Shown here in pieces: positions 8,199 through 16,026 of a DNA stretch of 48,715 nucleotides. Position 1 is the stretch's first letter; each line of letters begins with the position of its first letter. The translations under genes and the position numbers were made by a program. Origin of the DNA: an uncultured Clostridium sp. Lineage in GTDB: Bacteria > Bacillota > Clostridia > Oscillospirales > Acutalibacteraceae. The stretch spans positions 1-48,715 of the forward strand of contig CATZNW010000018.1 of assembly GCA_958422185.1 (NCBI GenBank), written 5' to 3'. Below the pieces are notes generated by a model. The model did no database searches. It saw only the letters and a list, made by a program, of their open reading frames with translations, and was not told the origin of the DNA.

Positions 8199-8411
8199 TT
8201 GTTTGCAAGAATAAGAGATTTAAGAGAAGATCATGATCTGAAACAAAAAGACCTTGCAGCTTATCTTTCAGTTGATCAAAGTACTTATTCGGATTATGAG
8301 AACGGCAGGATAAACGTTCCCGCGGAAATACTGATAAAAATTGCTGATTATTATGACGTATCGCTCGATTATCTCGTTGGCAGAAGCAATACCAGGGACT
8401 TTGTGAAATAG
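8199..8411 (+). CDS. Small XRE-family HTH repressor, divergent from the ABC exporter (70 aa)
   Basis: A minimal Cro/C1-type HTH protein. The helix-turn-helix reads QKDLAAYLSVDQSTYSDYENG, followed by PAEILIKIADYYDVSLDYLVGRS. The start is a TTG codon with GGGTGA six bases upstream. No effector domain is present. The gene is divergent from the exporter operon, with two perfect dyads in the shared promoter region, so it probably represses both itself and the exporter. How it senses an inducer is unknown. It is a paralogue of the regulator at 126-341. Confidence 0.9.
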   Translation: MFARIRDLREDHDLKQKDLAAYLSVDQSTYSDYENGRINVPAEILIKIADYYDVSLDYLVGRSNTRDFVK

Positions 8412-8629
8412 ATCTACGAAAAGCCGTTGCTATTATCTTTACCCTTGTATTCAGAGAAACGAACTATGCCGGCACGCAATACCCGCACACAGCAAAATCA
8501 TTGTGTTTATACAGATCACAGACTGGAATCTAATGCTATTCATATAAGGAAAAGCATTTGAAATTTAAACAAACGAAAGGCGCGGCATACGGCATTTGTT
8601 GTATAAATGACACAAATTTTAATAAATTA
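8412..8629. other. Intergenic stretch without a visible gene
   Basis: This 218-bp stretch belongs to the 373-bp gap between the XRE gene and amt. I see no terminator directly after the XRE stop, no RNA gene and no convincing reading frame. A 31-codon ATG frame near 8466 lacks a good ribosome site. Confidence 0.5.
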
Positions 8630-8658
8630 TTGACAAATTGTTAAAAGTGGTATATCCT
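8630..8658 (+). promoter_or_regulatory. Probable promoter of the ammonium transporter leader
   Basis: TTGACA (8630-8635), 17 bases, TATCCT (8653-8658). The predicted start, about 8665, is essentially the first base of the strong terminator hairpin that follows. No second promoter is visible between that hairpin and the gene. Confidence 0.6.
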
Positions 8659-8666
8659 AATATTAT

Positions 8667-8711
8667 AGAGAACAGAGACGTTCCCGGGAAACGTCTCTGT
8701 TCTCTTTTTTT
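8667..8711 (+). terminator. Strong terminator in the leader of the ammonium transporter gene
   Basis: A 16-bp perfect stem begins AGAGAACAGAGACGTT, has a 7-base loop, and is followed by a run of T. It lies between the only visible promoter and amt. It either ends the XRE transcript or, more interestingly, attenuates amt expression under nitrogen control. I see no alternative antiterminator pairing upstream because the predicted transcript begins at the hairpin itself. Confidence 0.85.
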
Positions 8712-8784
8712 ATCCGGCCGGAATCGGCGGAGGATTTCCGCTGTCGTTTACAGGTTCGGGATAACATGATTAGGAGGTTACTTT

Positions 8785-10518
8785 ATGGCTTTTTCCATAA
8801 CGGACACCCTGTGGGTGTTTCTTGCGGCAATTCTGGTGTTTTTCATGAACCTTGGCTTTGCAAGCGTTGAAGCGGGCTTTGCAAGGGCTAAAAACACCGT
8901 AAATATCCTTTCAAAAAACTTTATTGTATTCGCCGTTTCCTCCCTCGGCTTTCTTTTGCTCGGCTGGGGGCTGATGTTCGGCGGCGATAATCCGTTTATA
9001 GGCACAGAGCATCTTTTTATACTCGGAAACGCGGATCATTCGTTTTATGACGATACGCTCACTTCCACCGTTCCTTTCTGGGGCAAATTCTTTTTCCAAC
9101 TTGTTTTCTGCGGCACTGCCGCAACCATAGTTTCCGGCGCGGTAGCGGAAAGAGTTAAGTATGTTTCATTTATCATCTTTTCCTTTGTTTTAACGCTTGT
9201 GATCTATCCCATCGTCGGCCACTGGGTATGGGGCGGCGGCTGGCTTGCGGATCTCGGATTTATGGATTTCGCAGGCGATACCGTTGTTCATTCCGTAGGC
9301 GGCTGGGCAGCGCTTGCCGGGGCAATGATACTTGGCCCGCGTATCGGCAAATACGGCAAAAACGGAAAGCCAAAGGCAATACCGGGGCATAATATGTCCC
9401 TTGCCGTTATAGGGCTTTTCGTTCTCTGGCTCGGCTGGTTCGGCTTCAACCCTGGTTCAACTATGAGCTTTGAAAATCCTTCAGACGTTATGTATATACT
9501 GATGACCACAAATACTTCGGCAATCGCAGCGGTGCTGACGTCCACTATCACTTCGTGGATAGCTATGGGCAAGCCGGATCTTGGCATGACTATAAACGGA
9601 TGCCTTGCAGGGCTTGTTGCAATAACAGGAGGCTGCGCTTATTTCACCATTGAAGCGTCAATACTTATAGGCGCTGTTGCCGGTGTGCTTGTTGTGTTTG
9701 CTGTAATGTTCTTTGATAAACTTAAGATCGACGATCCTGTCGGTGCAACATCCGTTCACCTTGGATGCGGCGTTTTCGGCACAATCTGCGTCGGTCTGTT
9801 TGCCAAAGAGGGCGTTACAACGCTTTCAACAAGAAACGGTCTGTTCTATGGAGGCGGCTTCGGTCTTCTCGGCACGCAGCTTATAGGTATAGTCGCCGTG
9901 GGCGCGTTCGTATTTATAACAACCGGACTCGTTTGGTTCGCCCTTAAAAAAACGATCGGTATCAGGGTATCCCGTGAAGAGGAGATACAGGGTCTTGATA
10001 TCGGCGAACACGGCAACGTTGCATATCCTGATTTTGTGCCCGTAACAGAGGAATTTACGGAAAGCGGCAGCGCTGCCGTTAAGACTGCGCCTGTAATTGC
10101 CGAAACCGCCGTTCCACGTGATGAAGCGGTAAAGGTCGTTCACAATGAAACTCCGGGCGCGAAAATCACCAAGGTCACCATACTTACCAACCAAAATAAA
10201 TTCGGCGAACTTGAGGACGCTCTTGAAGATCTGGGTATAACGGGAATCACCGTTACAAATGTATTCGGTTACGGCGCCCAGAAAGGTCACGGCATCTATT
10301 TCAGGGGCAATCCCGTCGGTTCACGGCTTTTGCCTAAGATCAAAATTGATATTGTAATATGCAAGATACCTGTTGAAACACTTGTTAAAACCGTTCAGGA
10401 AACGCTTTATACCGGTAATATCGGGGACGGAAAAGTGTTTATTTACGATGTTGAGGATGTTGTTAAGATCCGCACCGGAGAGCGCGGGTATGACGCTCTT
10501 CAGGACGAAGAAACATAA
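8785..10518 (+). CDS. amt: Ammonium transporter fused to a C-terminal PII signalling domain (577 aa)
   Basis: Imports ammonium across the cytoplasmic membrane. Residues 1-395 are the eleven-helix Amt channel with the pore His pair at H169 (VVHSVGG) and H325 (SVHLGCG). A linker rich in Ala, Val, Glu and Thr (about 400-458) leads to a full PII (GlnB/GlnK) domain from about 461 to 565. That domain has the T-loop start GYGAQKGH, the B-loop TGNIGDGK and the C-loop KIRTGE. The residue aligned with the uridylylated Tyr51 of E. coli GlnB is Phe506, with a Tyr just before it, so control is probably by effectors (ATP/ADP, 2-oxoglutarate) rather than uridylylation. AGGAGG precedes the ATG. The leader holds a strong terminator, and a terminator follows the gene. 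Free-standing glnK is not present nearby. Confidence 0.95.
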   Translation: MAFSITDTLWVFLAAILVFFMNLGFASVEAGFARAKNTVNILSKNFIVFAVSSLGFLLLGWGLMFGGDNPFIGTEHLFILGNADHSFYDDTLTSTVPFWGKFFFQLVFCGTAATIVSGAVAERVKYVSFIIFSFVLTLVIYPIVGHWVWGGGWLADLGFMDFAGDTVVHSVGGWAALAGAMILGPRIGKYGKNGKPKAIPGHNMSLAVIGLFVLWLGWFGFNPGSTMSFENPSDVMYILMTTNTSAIAAVLTSTITSWIAMGKPDLGMTINGCLAGLVAITGGCAYFTIEASILIGAVAGVLVVFAVMFFDKLKIDDPVGATSVHLGCGVFGTICVGLFAKEGVTTLSTRNGLFYGGGFGLLGTQLIGIVAVGAFVFITTGLVWFALKKTIGIRVSREEEIQGLDIGEHGNVAYPDFVPVTEEFTESGSAAVKTAPVIAETAVPRDEAVKVVHNETPGAKITKVTILTNQNKFGELEDALEDLGITGITVTNVFGYGAQKGHGIYFRGNPVGSRLLPKIKIDIVICKIPVETLVKTVQETLYTGNIGDGKVFIYDVEDVVKIRTGERGYDALQDEET

Positions 10519-10534
10519 TATACACTGTAACCAG

Positions 10535-10565
10535 AAAGCCGTTTGAACATAGTTCAAACGGCTTT
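10535..10565 (+). terminator. Terminator of amt
   Basis: A 14-bp perfect stem (AAAGCCGTTTGAAC with its complement) with an ATA loop, followed by TTGTTTT. Confidence 0.9.
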
Positions 10566-10604
10566 TGTTTTATTTGCGATATTTTTCATGATTCATGAAA
10601 ATTT

Positions 10605-10706
10605 TTACATTACGAACAGCGCCCAGATGCCTACTCCAAGACCGCTGCCGGCCATTAGCACGGCAAGCACTATGGCGGTTATTTTAACCCATTTCCTGTT
10701 ATACAT
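10605..10706 (-). CDS. 33-residue single-pass membrane protein downstream of phosphohexomutase
   Basis: A short frame with a well-spaced ribosome site (GGAGG, 9 bases before ATG) and only 4 bp between the phosphohexomutase stop and its start. The product has a basic N-terminus (MYNRKWVK), then one hydrophobic helix (ITAIVLAVLMAGSGLGVGIW) and a stop soon after. The layout resembles the tiny membrane protein Prli42 of Firmicutes (basic head, one helix with a Ser/Gly kink), but I do not see enough to assign it. It is probably made from the phosphohexomutase transcript. Confidence 0.7.
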   Translation of the reverse strand: MYNRKWVKITAIVLAVLMAGSGLGVGIWALFVM

Positions 10707-10710
10707 AGGC

Positions 10711-12435
10711 TCAGGCCTCCGCGTGCATTATAGCATCGGCCTCTGAAATAAGCTGATCCGCCTTTGCCTGAGCGGTATCCTTATCGGCGCCTATCGCGGT
10801 AATGTATGCCTTGATCTTAGGCTCTGTGCCGCTGGGGCGGATTATAAGACCGCTGCCGCCTTTTGCTTTGTATGCGAGTACGTTGGATTTAGGCAGATCC
10901 GTTTCTTTTTCGGTGCCTGTTTTAAGGTCTTTTTCAATGCCGGTCTCATAATCGGCGGTATATGTTATCTCCGCGCCGGCAAGGTCTTTCGGCGGGCAAG
11001 CGCGCAGATCGTCCATAATCTTCTGCATTTTTTTCATTCCGGCGGCACCGTCAAATTCATAGCTTTTAACCGTGTTGCAGTAATAACCGAATTCTTCATA
11101 AATATCAGCCATAACGTCAAGAAGAGTTTTGCCGCGGGATTTGTAGTAAGCAGCCATTTCGCAGATGAGCATAGCTCCTACAACAGCGTCCTTATCCCTT
11201 GCGTGCGTGCCGGCAAGATAGCCGTAAGACTCCTCAAACCCCATAATGAAATCGCCGGCCCTGCCCTGTGCCTCAAGATTTGTGATAAGCTCACCGATAT
11301 ATTTGAATCCGGTCAAAAGATTTTTGAATGCACAGCCGTACTTTTTCGCGATCTCCTGAGCAAGATCGGTTGAAACAAAGGATTTGGCAGCAACGGCGTG
11401 CTCGGGAAGCGTTCCGTTTGCCTGTTTCTGGGAAAGCAGATAGTTCAGCAGCATTGCGCCCACTTCATTTCCGCTCATAAGCTCATACTTTCCTTTGCCG
11501 CCGTTTACCGCTATGCCCACTCTGTCACAGTCCGGGTCGGTCGCAAGAAGAATATCTGCGCCCCGATCCTCGGCTGCCTTCAGCGCAAGTTCAAACGCCT
11601 GCCTGATCTCCGGGTTCGGGTAAGGGCAGGTGGGGAAATTGCCGTCCGGCTTTTCCTGCTCTGGCACAACGTATATGTCCTTTACGCCTATTCTGTCAAG
11701 TATCCTGCGAACGGGCTTGTTGCCGGTGCCGTTAAGCGGTGTATATATAACTTTCAGTCCCGCTTTTTCACAGATCCCGGGGTTTACACACTGTTTTTGA
11801 ACTTCGTCAAGGAAACTTTCAATAACGTCCTGCCCCATGAATTCTATAAGGCCTTTCTTGACGGCCTCGTCAAAATCCATTGTTTTAATTCCGGTGAAAT
11901 AATCGACTTTTTTGATATATTCATACGTTTCGGCAGCTTCCTCGTCCGTCATCTGGTAACCGTTGCAGTCATAGCATTTATAGCCGTTGTATTTTGCCGG
12001 GTTGTGGGATGCGGTCAGAATGATCCCGCCCTGCGTTTTGAATTTCCTTATGGCGTAGGAAAGGCAGGGGGTGGGCTCAAGTTCTTCAAAAATATATACT
12101 TTGATCCCATTTGCCGCAAGCGTTTTTGCTGCCTCTTTTGAAAAATAATCGCTCTTTATTCTGGAATCATATCCGATCGCACAGCTTGGATTTTTATAAT
12201 GCGCGTTCAGAAAGTCCGCAAGGCCCTGCGTTGCCCTGCAAACAGTGTAATAATTCATTCTGTTTGTGCCCGCGCCTATAACGCCGCGCAGGCCCGCCGT
12301 GCCGAATTCCAGTTCCGTATAAAATCTGTCGCTGATCTCGTCTTCATTGCCGTCTATTTTTTTTAGCTCGGCTATCAGATCGGGGTCTGCATATGCGTTT
12401 TTGAGCCACTGATCATAAAGTTCCTTTATTTCCAT
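10711..12435 (-). CDS. pgcA: Phosphoglucomutase/phosphomannomutase (574 aa)
   Basis: Interconverts hexose 1- and 6-phosphates, joining sugar catabolism to cell-wall and polysaccharide precursor synthesis. The four alpha-D-phosphohexomutase motifs are present: the phosphoserine loop TASHNP with S143, the metal-binding DPDCDR loop, the sugar-binding GFEESYG, and the phosphate-binding RPSGTEPK near the C-terminus. Length fits the larger PgcA-like enzymes of Firmicutes. AAGGGAG precedes ATG. It has its own consensus promoter (12483-12511) and is followed by the 33-residue membrane protein. Glucose versus mannose preference cannot be decided from motifs; PgcA-type enzymes mainly act on glucose phosphates. 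Confidence 0.93.
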   Translation of the reverse strand: MEIKELYDQWLKNAYADPDLIAELKKIDGNEDEISDRFYTELEFGTAGLRGVIGAGTNRMNYYTVCRATQGLADFLNAHYKNPSCAIGYDSRIKSDYFSKEAAKTLAANGIKVYIFEELEPTPCLSYAIRKFKTQGGIILTASHNPAKYNGYKCYDCNGYQMTDEEAAETYEYIKKVDYFTGIKTMDFDEAVKKGLIEFMGQDVIESFLDEVQKQCVNPGICEKAGLKVIYTPLNGTGNKPVRRILDRIGVKDIYVVPEQEKPDGNFPTCPYPNPEIRQAFELALKAAEDRGADILLATDPDCDRVGIAVNGGKGKYELMSGNEVGAMLLNYLLSQKQANGTLPEHAVAAKSFVSTDLAQEIAKKYGCAFKNLLTGFKYIGELITNLEAQGRAGDFIMGFEESYGYLAGTHARDKDAVVGAMLICEMAAYYKSRGKTLLDVMADIYEEFGYYCNTVKSYEFDGAAGMKKMQKIMDDLRACPPKDLAGAEITYTADYETGIEKDLKTGTEKETDLPKSNVLAYKAKGGSGLIIRPSGTEPKIKAYITAIGADKDTAQAKADQLISEADAIMHAEA

Positions 12436-12482
12436 AAAATCGCTCCCTTAAAATTTTGGGTGTACGCCCGTGGGCTGTATTT

Positions 12483-12511
12483 ATTGTAAACTTATTAAAA
12501 AGCGTTGTCAA
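12483..12511 (-). promoter_or_regulatory. Promoter of pgcA
   Basis: On the minus strand: TTGACA (12511-12506), 17 bases, TACAAT (12488-12483), 48 bp from the start codon. Confidence 0.82.
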
Positions 12512-12559
12512 TAATATGCCCTTTAAACATTTTATTAATTCAGTATTAACATTTATTAC

Positions 12560-12588
12560 TTGCAGGCAAAACTTATATTTAGTATACT
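12560..12588 (+). promoter_or_regulatory. Promoter of the comM-like operon
   Basis: TTGCAG (12560-12565), 17 bases, TATACT (12583-12588). It faces away from the pgcA promoter with about 50 bp between them. Confidence 0.6.
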
Positions 12589-12650
12589 GTTATTAGTTTT
12601 AATTTATTTTTGAAATGTTAATGCGGATTTTGTTGAAAGCAGGTGCTTTT

Positions 12651-14177
12651 ATGTTTGCAAAGGCGAAAAGCCTTGGAATTTACGGTATGGACGCGTTTCC
12701 CGTTGTTGTGGAGGCAGACCTCAGCAAGGGGCTCCCGCGCTTTGATATAGTCGGGCTGCCGGACGCGGCTGTTAAGGAGAGCCGCGAACGCGTTCGCGCA
12801 AGTATTAAAAATTGCAGATATGATTTTCCCGTTTCGCGTATAACAGTGAATATTGCGCCGGCGGATATAAAAAAAGAAGGCCCGCTTTATGATCTTCCTA
12901 TTCTAATCTCGCTGCTTGCCGCAACGGGACAGATCAAGGCGCCTGTAGAGGATTATGCATTTATAGGCGAGCTTTCTCTTGACGGCGAAATACGCCCTTG
13001 CACAGGCGTGCTGCCGATGCTGCTTAAGGCAAGGGAACAGGGAATGACCGCCGTGTTTATACCTTTCGGCAACAAAACAGAGGCGGGCGCCGTGAACGGT
13101 ATAGATGTTTTTGCCGCGAAAAATATTAACGAGGTCATACGCCATATAAGCGGCGAGGAAAAACTGAAGCCGTGTTTTACACCGCTTTCAAAACTTGCAA
13201 CTTATGACAATACGCTTGATTTTGCGGATGTTAAGGGGCAGGGGGATGCCAAACGCGCGCTGGAGATTGCCGCGGCCGGCGGCCATAACTGCATAATGGT
13301 AGGCCCTCCCGGTACGGGTAAATCCATGCTTGCAAAGCGCATACCGTCCATTCTTCCTCAGATGAGTTTTGAAGAGGAACTGGAAACCACAAAAATTTAT
13401 TCCATAGCTGGTGAACTTCCGCCGGATGTTCAGCTTATTACAAGCAGGCCGTTCAGAAGTCCGCACCACACGATTTCCGCTCAGGGGCTAACAGGCGGCG
13501 GGCAGATACCCCGCCCGGGTGAAATAAGCCTTGCGCACAACGGTGTTTTGTTTATGGATGAATTCCCCGAGTTTGACAGGCGGGCAAAGGAATCCCTGCG
13601 CCAGCCGCTTGAGGATGGCAGGATTACCATTGCCAGGAGCGCCGGCAGCGTTTCCTATCCGTCCAATATAATGGTTGTTGCGGCAATGAATCCGTGTCCG
13701 TGCGGATATCTTGGGCACCCCACAAGGGAATGCGTCTGCACGGACGCGGCAAAGCGCAGATACCGTGATAAGGTCAGCGGCCCTATTCTTGACAGGATCG
13801 ATATTCATATAGAAGTGGAGCCGGTCGATTATGACCGCCTTGCCTCAAAACAGAAAGAAGAAAGGTCTGCGGAAATACGTAAAAGGGTAAACCGTGCAAG
13901 AGAGATCCAGCGCAAAAGGTTTGAAGGTACGGGCATTACCTGCAATGCAAAAATGACTCCGAGAATGACCCGCGAATTTTGCGTGCTTTCAAAAGAAGCG
14001 GAAGAGCTGCTTAAGCTCAGCTTTGAAAAACTCGGCCTTTCCGCCCGCGCGTATGACAAGATACTCAGAATATCGCGCACTATTGCCGATCTGGAGGAAA
14101 GTGAACATATAGAAGTAAACCATATTGCACAGGCTGTGCAGTACAGAAGCCTGGACAGAAAATACTGGAACGATTAA
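12651..14177 (+). CDS. comM: ComM/YifB-family Mg-chelatase-like AAA+ ATPase (508 aa)
   Basis: Resembles ComM, a hexameric helicase that promotes branch migration during natural transformation in Gram-negative bacteria; the role in Firmicutes is less clear. The N-terminal Lon-protease-like fold (VEADLSKGLPRFDIVGLPDAAVKESRERVR) is followed by a Mg-chelatase AAA module. Walker A GPPGTGKS lies near residue 218, Walker B GVLFMDEFPEF follows, then the zinc-site-like AMNPCPCGYLGHP and a C-terminal helical lid. The earlier Met at 12615 is rejected because AGGTG precedes 12651 at the right distance. The LUD-domain gene starts 21 bp after its stop and probably shares its transcript. Confidence 0.9.
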   Translation: MFAKAKSLGIYGMDAFPVVVEADLSKGLPRFDIVGLPDAAVKESRERVRASIKNCRYDFPVSRITVNIAPADIKKEGPLYDLPILISLLAATGQIKAPVEDYAFIGELSLDGEIRPCTGVLPMLLKAREQGMTAVFIPFGNKTEAGAVNGIDVFAAKNINEVIRHISGEEKLKPCFTPLSKLATYDNTLDFADVKGQGDAKRALEIAAAGGHNCIMVGPPGTGKSMLAKRIPSILPQMSFEEELETTKIYSIAGELPPDVQLITSRPFRSPHHTISAQGLTGGGQIPRPGEISLAHNGVLFMDEFPEFDRRAKESLRQPLEDGRITIARSAGSVSYPSNIMVVAAMNPCPCGYLGHPTRECVCTDAAKRRYRDKVSGPILDRIDIHIEVEPVDYDRLASKQKEERSAEIRKRVNRAREIQRKRFEGTGITCNAKMTPRMTREFCVLSKEAEELLKLSFEKLGLSARAYDKILRISRTIADLEESEHIEVNHIAQAVQYRSLDRKYWND

Positions 14178-14198
14178 ATTTTTTATTAGGAGGATCGT

Positions 14199-14843
14199 AT
14201 GGAGAAGATTATTGAAAAGACTTTGAAAAATCTTGAAAGCAATAATATTTCGGCTTTTTATGCAGAAAACAGGGAAGAAGTTGCGGATATTATTAAAAGC
14301 CTTGTGCCGGCGGGCAGCACCGTTTCAAACGGAGGCAGCGAAACGCTTGCGCAAACCGGAGTTCTTGATTTGCTCTCCGGCGGGGATTATGTGTTTTATG
14401 ACAGGCGCGGTCTGGAGGACGACGATCTGCGAGAATGTTACGTCAGGGCCTTTGGGTGCGACGCGTATTTCTGCTCTTCAAACGCCGTTACGCAAAACGG
14501 CGAACTTTATAATGTGGACGGCAATTCAAACCGTGTTGCCTGTATTGTTTACGGGCCGAAGCAGGTCATTATGGTGGTGGGCAAAAATAAGATCGTGCCC
14601 GATCTTGAAAGCGCCGTAAACCGTGTTAAGCAGCAGGCGGCCCCCAAAAATACCGTTCGCCTTCAGAAAAAAACGCCTTGCGCCGCAACCGGTCAGTGCG
14701 TAAGCCTTAATGGTGAAGATTCTGAGATATGCGCCGGTTGCCGGAGCAGTGAGCGTATCTGCTGCAACTTTGTTGTTTCAGCCTATCAGCGCCATAAAGG
14801 CAGAATCAAAGTGATCCTCGTTAATGAAGATCTGGGGTACTGA
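14199..14843 (+). CDS. LUD-domain protein, LutC/YkgG-like (214 aa)
   Basis: The first 150 residues match the LUD (DUF162) fold seen in lactate-utilisation proteins LutB and LutC. The glycine-rich VSNGGSETLAQTG, the CDAYFCSSNAVTQNGELYNVDG core and the VYGPKQVIMVVGKNKI segment are characteristic. The C-terminal 50 residues hold seven Cys, in TPCAATGQC, CAGC and ICC, which could bind metal or an Fe-S cluster. It is a single LUD protein without lutA or lutB neighbours, so lactate oxidation is not implied. AGGAGG-type site upstream. It follows comM closely. The biochemical role is unknown. Confidence 0.82.
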   Translation: MEKIIEKTLKNLESNNISAFYAENREEVADIIKSLVPAGSTVSNGGSETLAQTGVLDLLSGGDYVFYDRRGLEDDDLRECYVRAFGCDAYFCSSNAVTQNGELYNVDGNSNRVACIVYGPKQVIMVVGKNKIVPDLESAVNRVKQQAAPKNTVRLQKKTPCAATGQCVSLNGEDSEICAGCRSSERICCNFVVSAYQRHKGRIKVILVNEDLGY

Positions 14844-14866
14844 TCTAACGCCGGTATAAGGATTAA

Positions 14867-14890
14867 AACAAAACAGAAATCCGTTTTGTT
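14867..14890 (+). terminator. Weak hairpin after the LUD gene
   Basis: AACAAAAC pairs with GTTTTGTT across an 8-base loop. It is followed by ATTCTTATG rather than a solid T run, so termination would be partial at best. Confidence 0.35.
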
Positions 14891-14901
14891 ATTCTTATGT
14901 A

Positions 14902-14939
14902 AAAAAACAGGCGGCACGGTGAACAAACCGTGCCGCTTT
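14902..14939 (-). terminator. Terminator of the amino-acid binding protein gene
   Basis: GCGGCACGGT pairs with ACCGTGCCGC over a 6-base loop; on the minus strand it runs into CTGTTTTTTT. It may also stop the convergent LUD transcript. Confidence 0.85.
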
Positions 14940-14956
14940 ACTGTGTTTATATGATT

Positions 14957-15814
14957 TTATTGTTCTTCGGGCTGATAATCAAAGACAAGAACATCTGCGC
15001 TGCCGAAGTATTTTTCAACAAGCGGTGTAAGCGTGTCTTCATCGCTGTAATCCGTGGAACTGATCTCCAGCACGGCCTCGTTGAAGCCGGATGAATAATC
15101 GTTGGATTTCGCAAACGCAAAGCCGTATTCAATGGTGTCAAGCGCGCCGTTCAAAACAGTGTAATTTGCATAGCCGTCAAATTTATAAAGGCTGAAATCG
15201 TCTATGATAACGGCGTCTATCTCGCCTGCATCAAGCGCTGCAAATGCCTCGTCGGCAGAAGCATACTGGTGTGCAGAAGAAAGCGAATTTAAAACAGACG
15301 CGTTTTCGGAGAGCGCGGCGGCAGCCGCCTCGGAAACAATCCCGGCTCTGGCGCCTTCAAGCTCGTTATAATTGCCGATCGCGCTTGAGGACGGAACTAC
15401 AGTAACAACATCGTTCTGAATAAGATCGTCGCTCCAGTTGTAATCCTCGTTCATAGTGCCTGTGTCTTTATGAACGGCGCAATAAACGATAGCCTGATAC
15501 TGATTGCCTTTCTCGTCCGTATAAGCGGTATCTTCGCCAAGGCGATAGCCCCCGTCAACCTTAACAAACTGATAATCCGTGAACTCACCCTTGAAGGAAT
15601 CAAAAGTGGCGGCAATGAGCTCTGCGTCAAAGCCTGTAAGATTACCGCTTTCATCCGTGTAAAGGAATGGCTCGGCCTCTTCAGTATAAGCAATCAGCAT
15701 AGTGGAATCGGTAATTGCTCCGGTCTCTTCGCTTTCAGAGGCGCAGCCGGCAAACGATGCGCCGATCATCAAAACGGCCAAAATTACACTTAAAAATTTC
15801 ATGCTTTTTTTCAA
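14957..15814 (-). CDS. Orphan amino-acid ABC transporter substrate-binding lipoprotein (285 aa)
   Basis: A family-3 periplasmic-binding-type lipoprotein. The signal ends in a lipobox (SFAGC, Cys at about 23), and the mature part has the family opening MLIAYTEEAEPFLYTDESGNLTGFDAELI, which normally binds polar amino acids. The second lobe begins with a typical hinge return around VVTVPSSSAIGNYNELEGARAGI. The start is TTG with GAGGGGGAT seven bases before; a later ATG at residue 5 is the alternative. No permease or ATPase gene adjoins, so it must serve a transporter encoded elsewhere or act as a sensor. It has its own promoter and terminator. Confidence 0.88.
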   Translation of the reverse strand: MKKSMKFLSVILAVLMIGASFAGCASESEETGAITDSTMLIAYTEEAEPFLYTDESGNLTGFDAELIAATFDSFKGEFTDYQFVKVDGGYRLGEDTAYTDEKGNQYQAIVYCAVHKDTGTMNEDYNWSDDLIQNDVVTVVPSSSAIGNYNELEGARAGIVSEAAAAALSENASVLNSLSSAHQYASADEAFAALDAGEIDAVIIDDFSLYKFDGYANYTVLNGALDTIEYGFAFAKSNDYSSGFNEAVLEISSTDYSDEDTLTPLVEKYFGSADVLVFDYQPEEQ

Positions 15815-15849
15815 TTTTTATCCCCCTCAAAGAGAATTTCAATAATGTA

Positions 15850-15878
15850 ATTTTAAATCAAAATCGTTCCAAAGTCAA
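15850..15878 (-). promoter_or_regulatory. Promoter of the amino-acid binding protein gene
   Basis: On the minus strand: TTGACT (15878-15873), 17 bases, TAAAAT (15855-15850). Confidence 0.75.
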
Positions 15879-15926
15879 TATAAATAAAAACGTGCTCTTT
15901 TCAAAGCGGACTCTATTATTTAAATC

Positions 15927-15941
15927 TGTGCATGTTGCACA
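15927..15941. promoter_or_regulatory. Dyad between divergent promoters of the binding protein and ilvA
   Basis: TGTGCATGTTGCACA has 6-bp perfect arms and a 3-base centre. It lies 25 bp upstream of the ilvA -35 box and 48 bp upstream of the -35 box of the binding-protein promoter. No protein partner is evident. Confidence 0.4.
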
Positions 15942-15966
15942 AAAATATGCGTGAAAATTTGTATGT

Positions 15967-15995
15967 TTGACAAATTTACTTTATAGTATTACAAT
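15967..15995 (+). promoter_or_regulatory. Promoter of ilvA-ridA
   Basis: TTGACA (15967-15972), 17 bases, TACAAT (15990-15995). The leader to the start codon is only about 25 bases, too short for a T-box or attenuator. Confidence 0.85.
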
Positions 15996-16026
15996 ATCAT
16001 AAAATAATTAAATCGGAGATTTTGTT

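Noticed and set aside
8466..8561. 31-codon frame between the XRE gene and amt
   Set aside because: It has no good ribosome site and no hydrophobic or domain pattern.
11398..12141. 247-codon open frame on the plus strand
   Set aside because: It is antisense to the phosphohexomutase, which carries all four family motifs.
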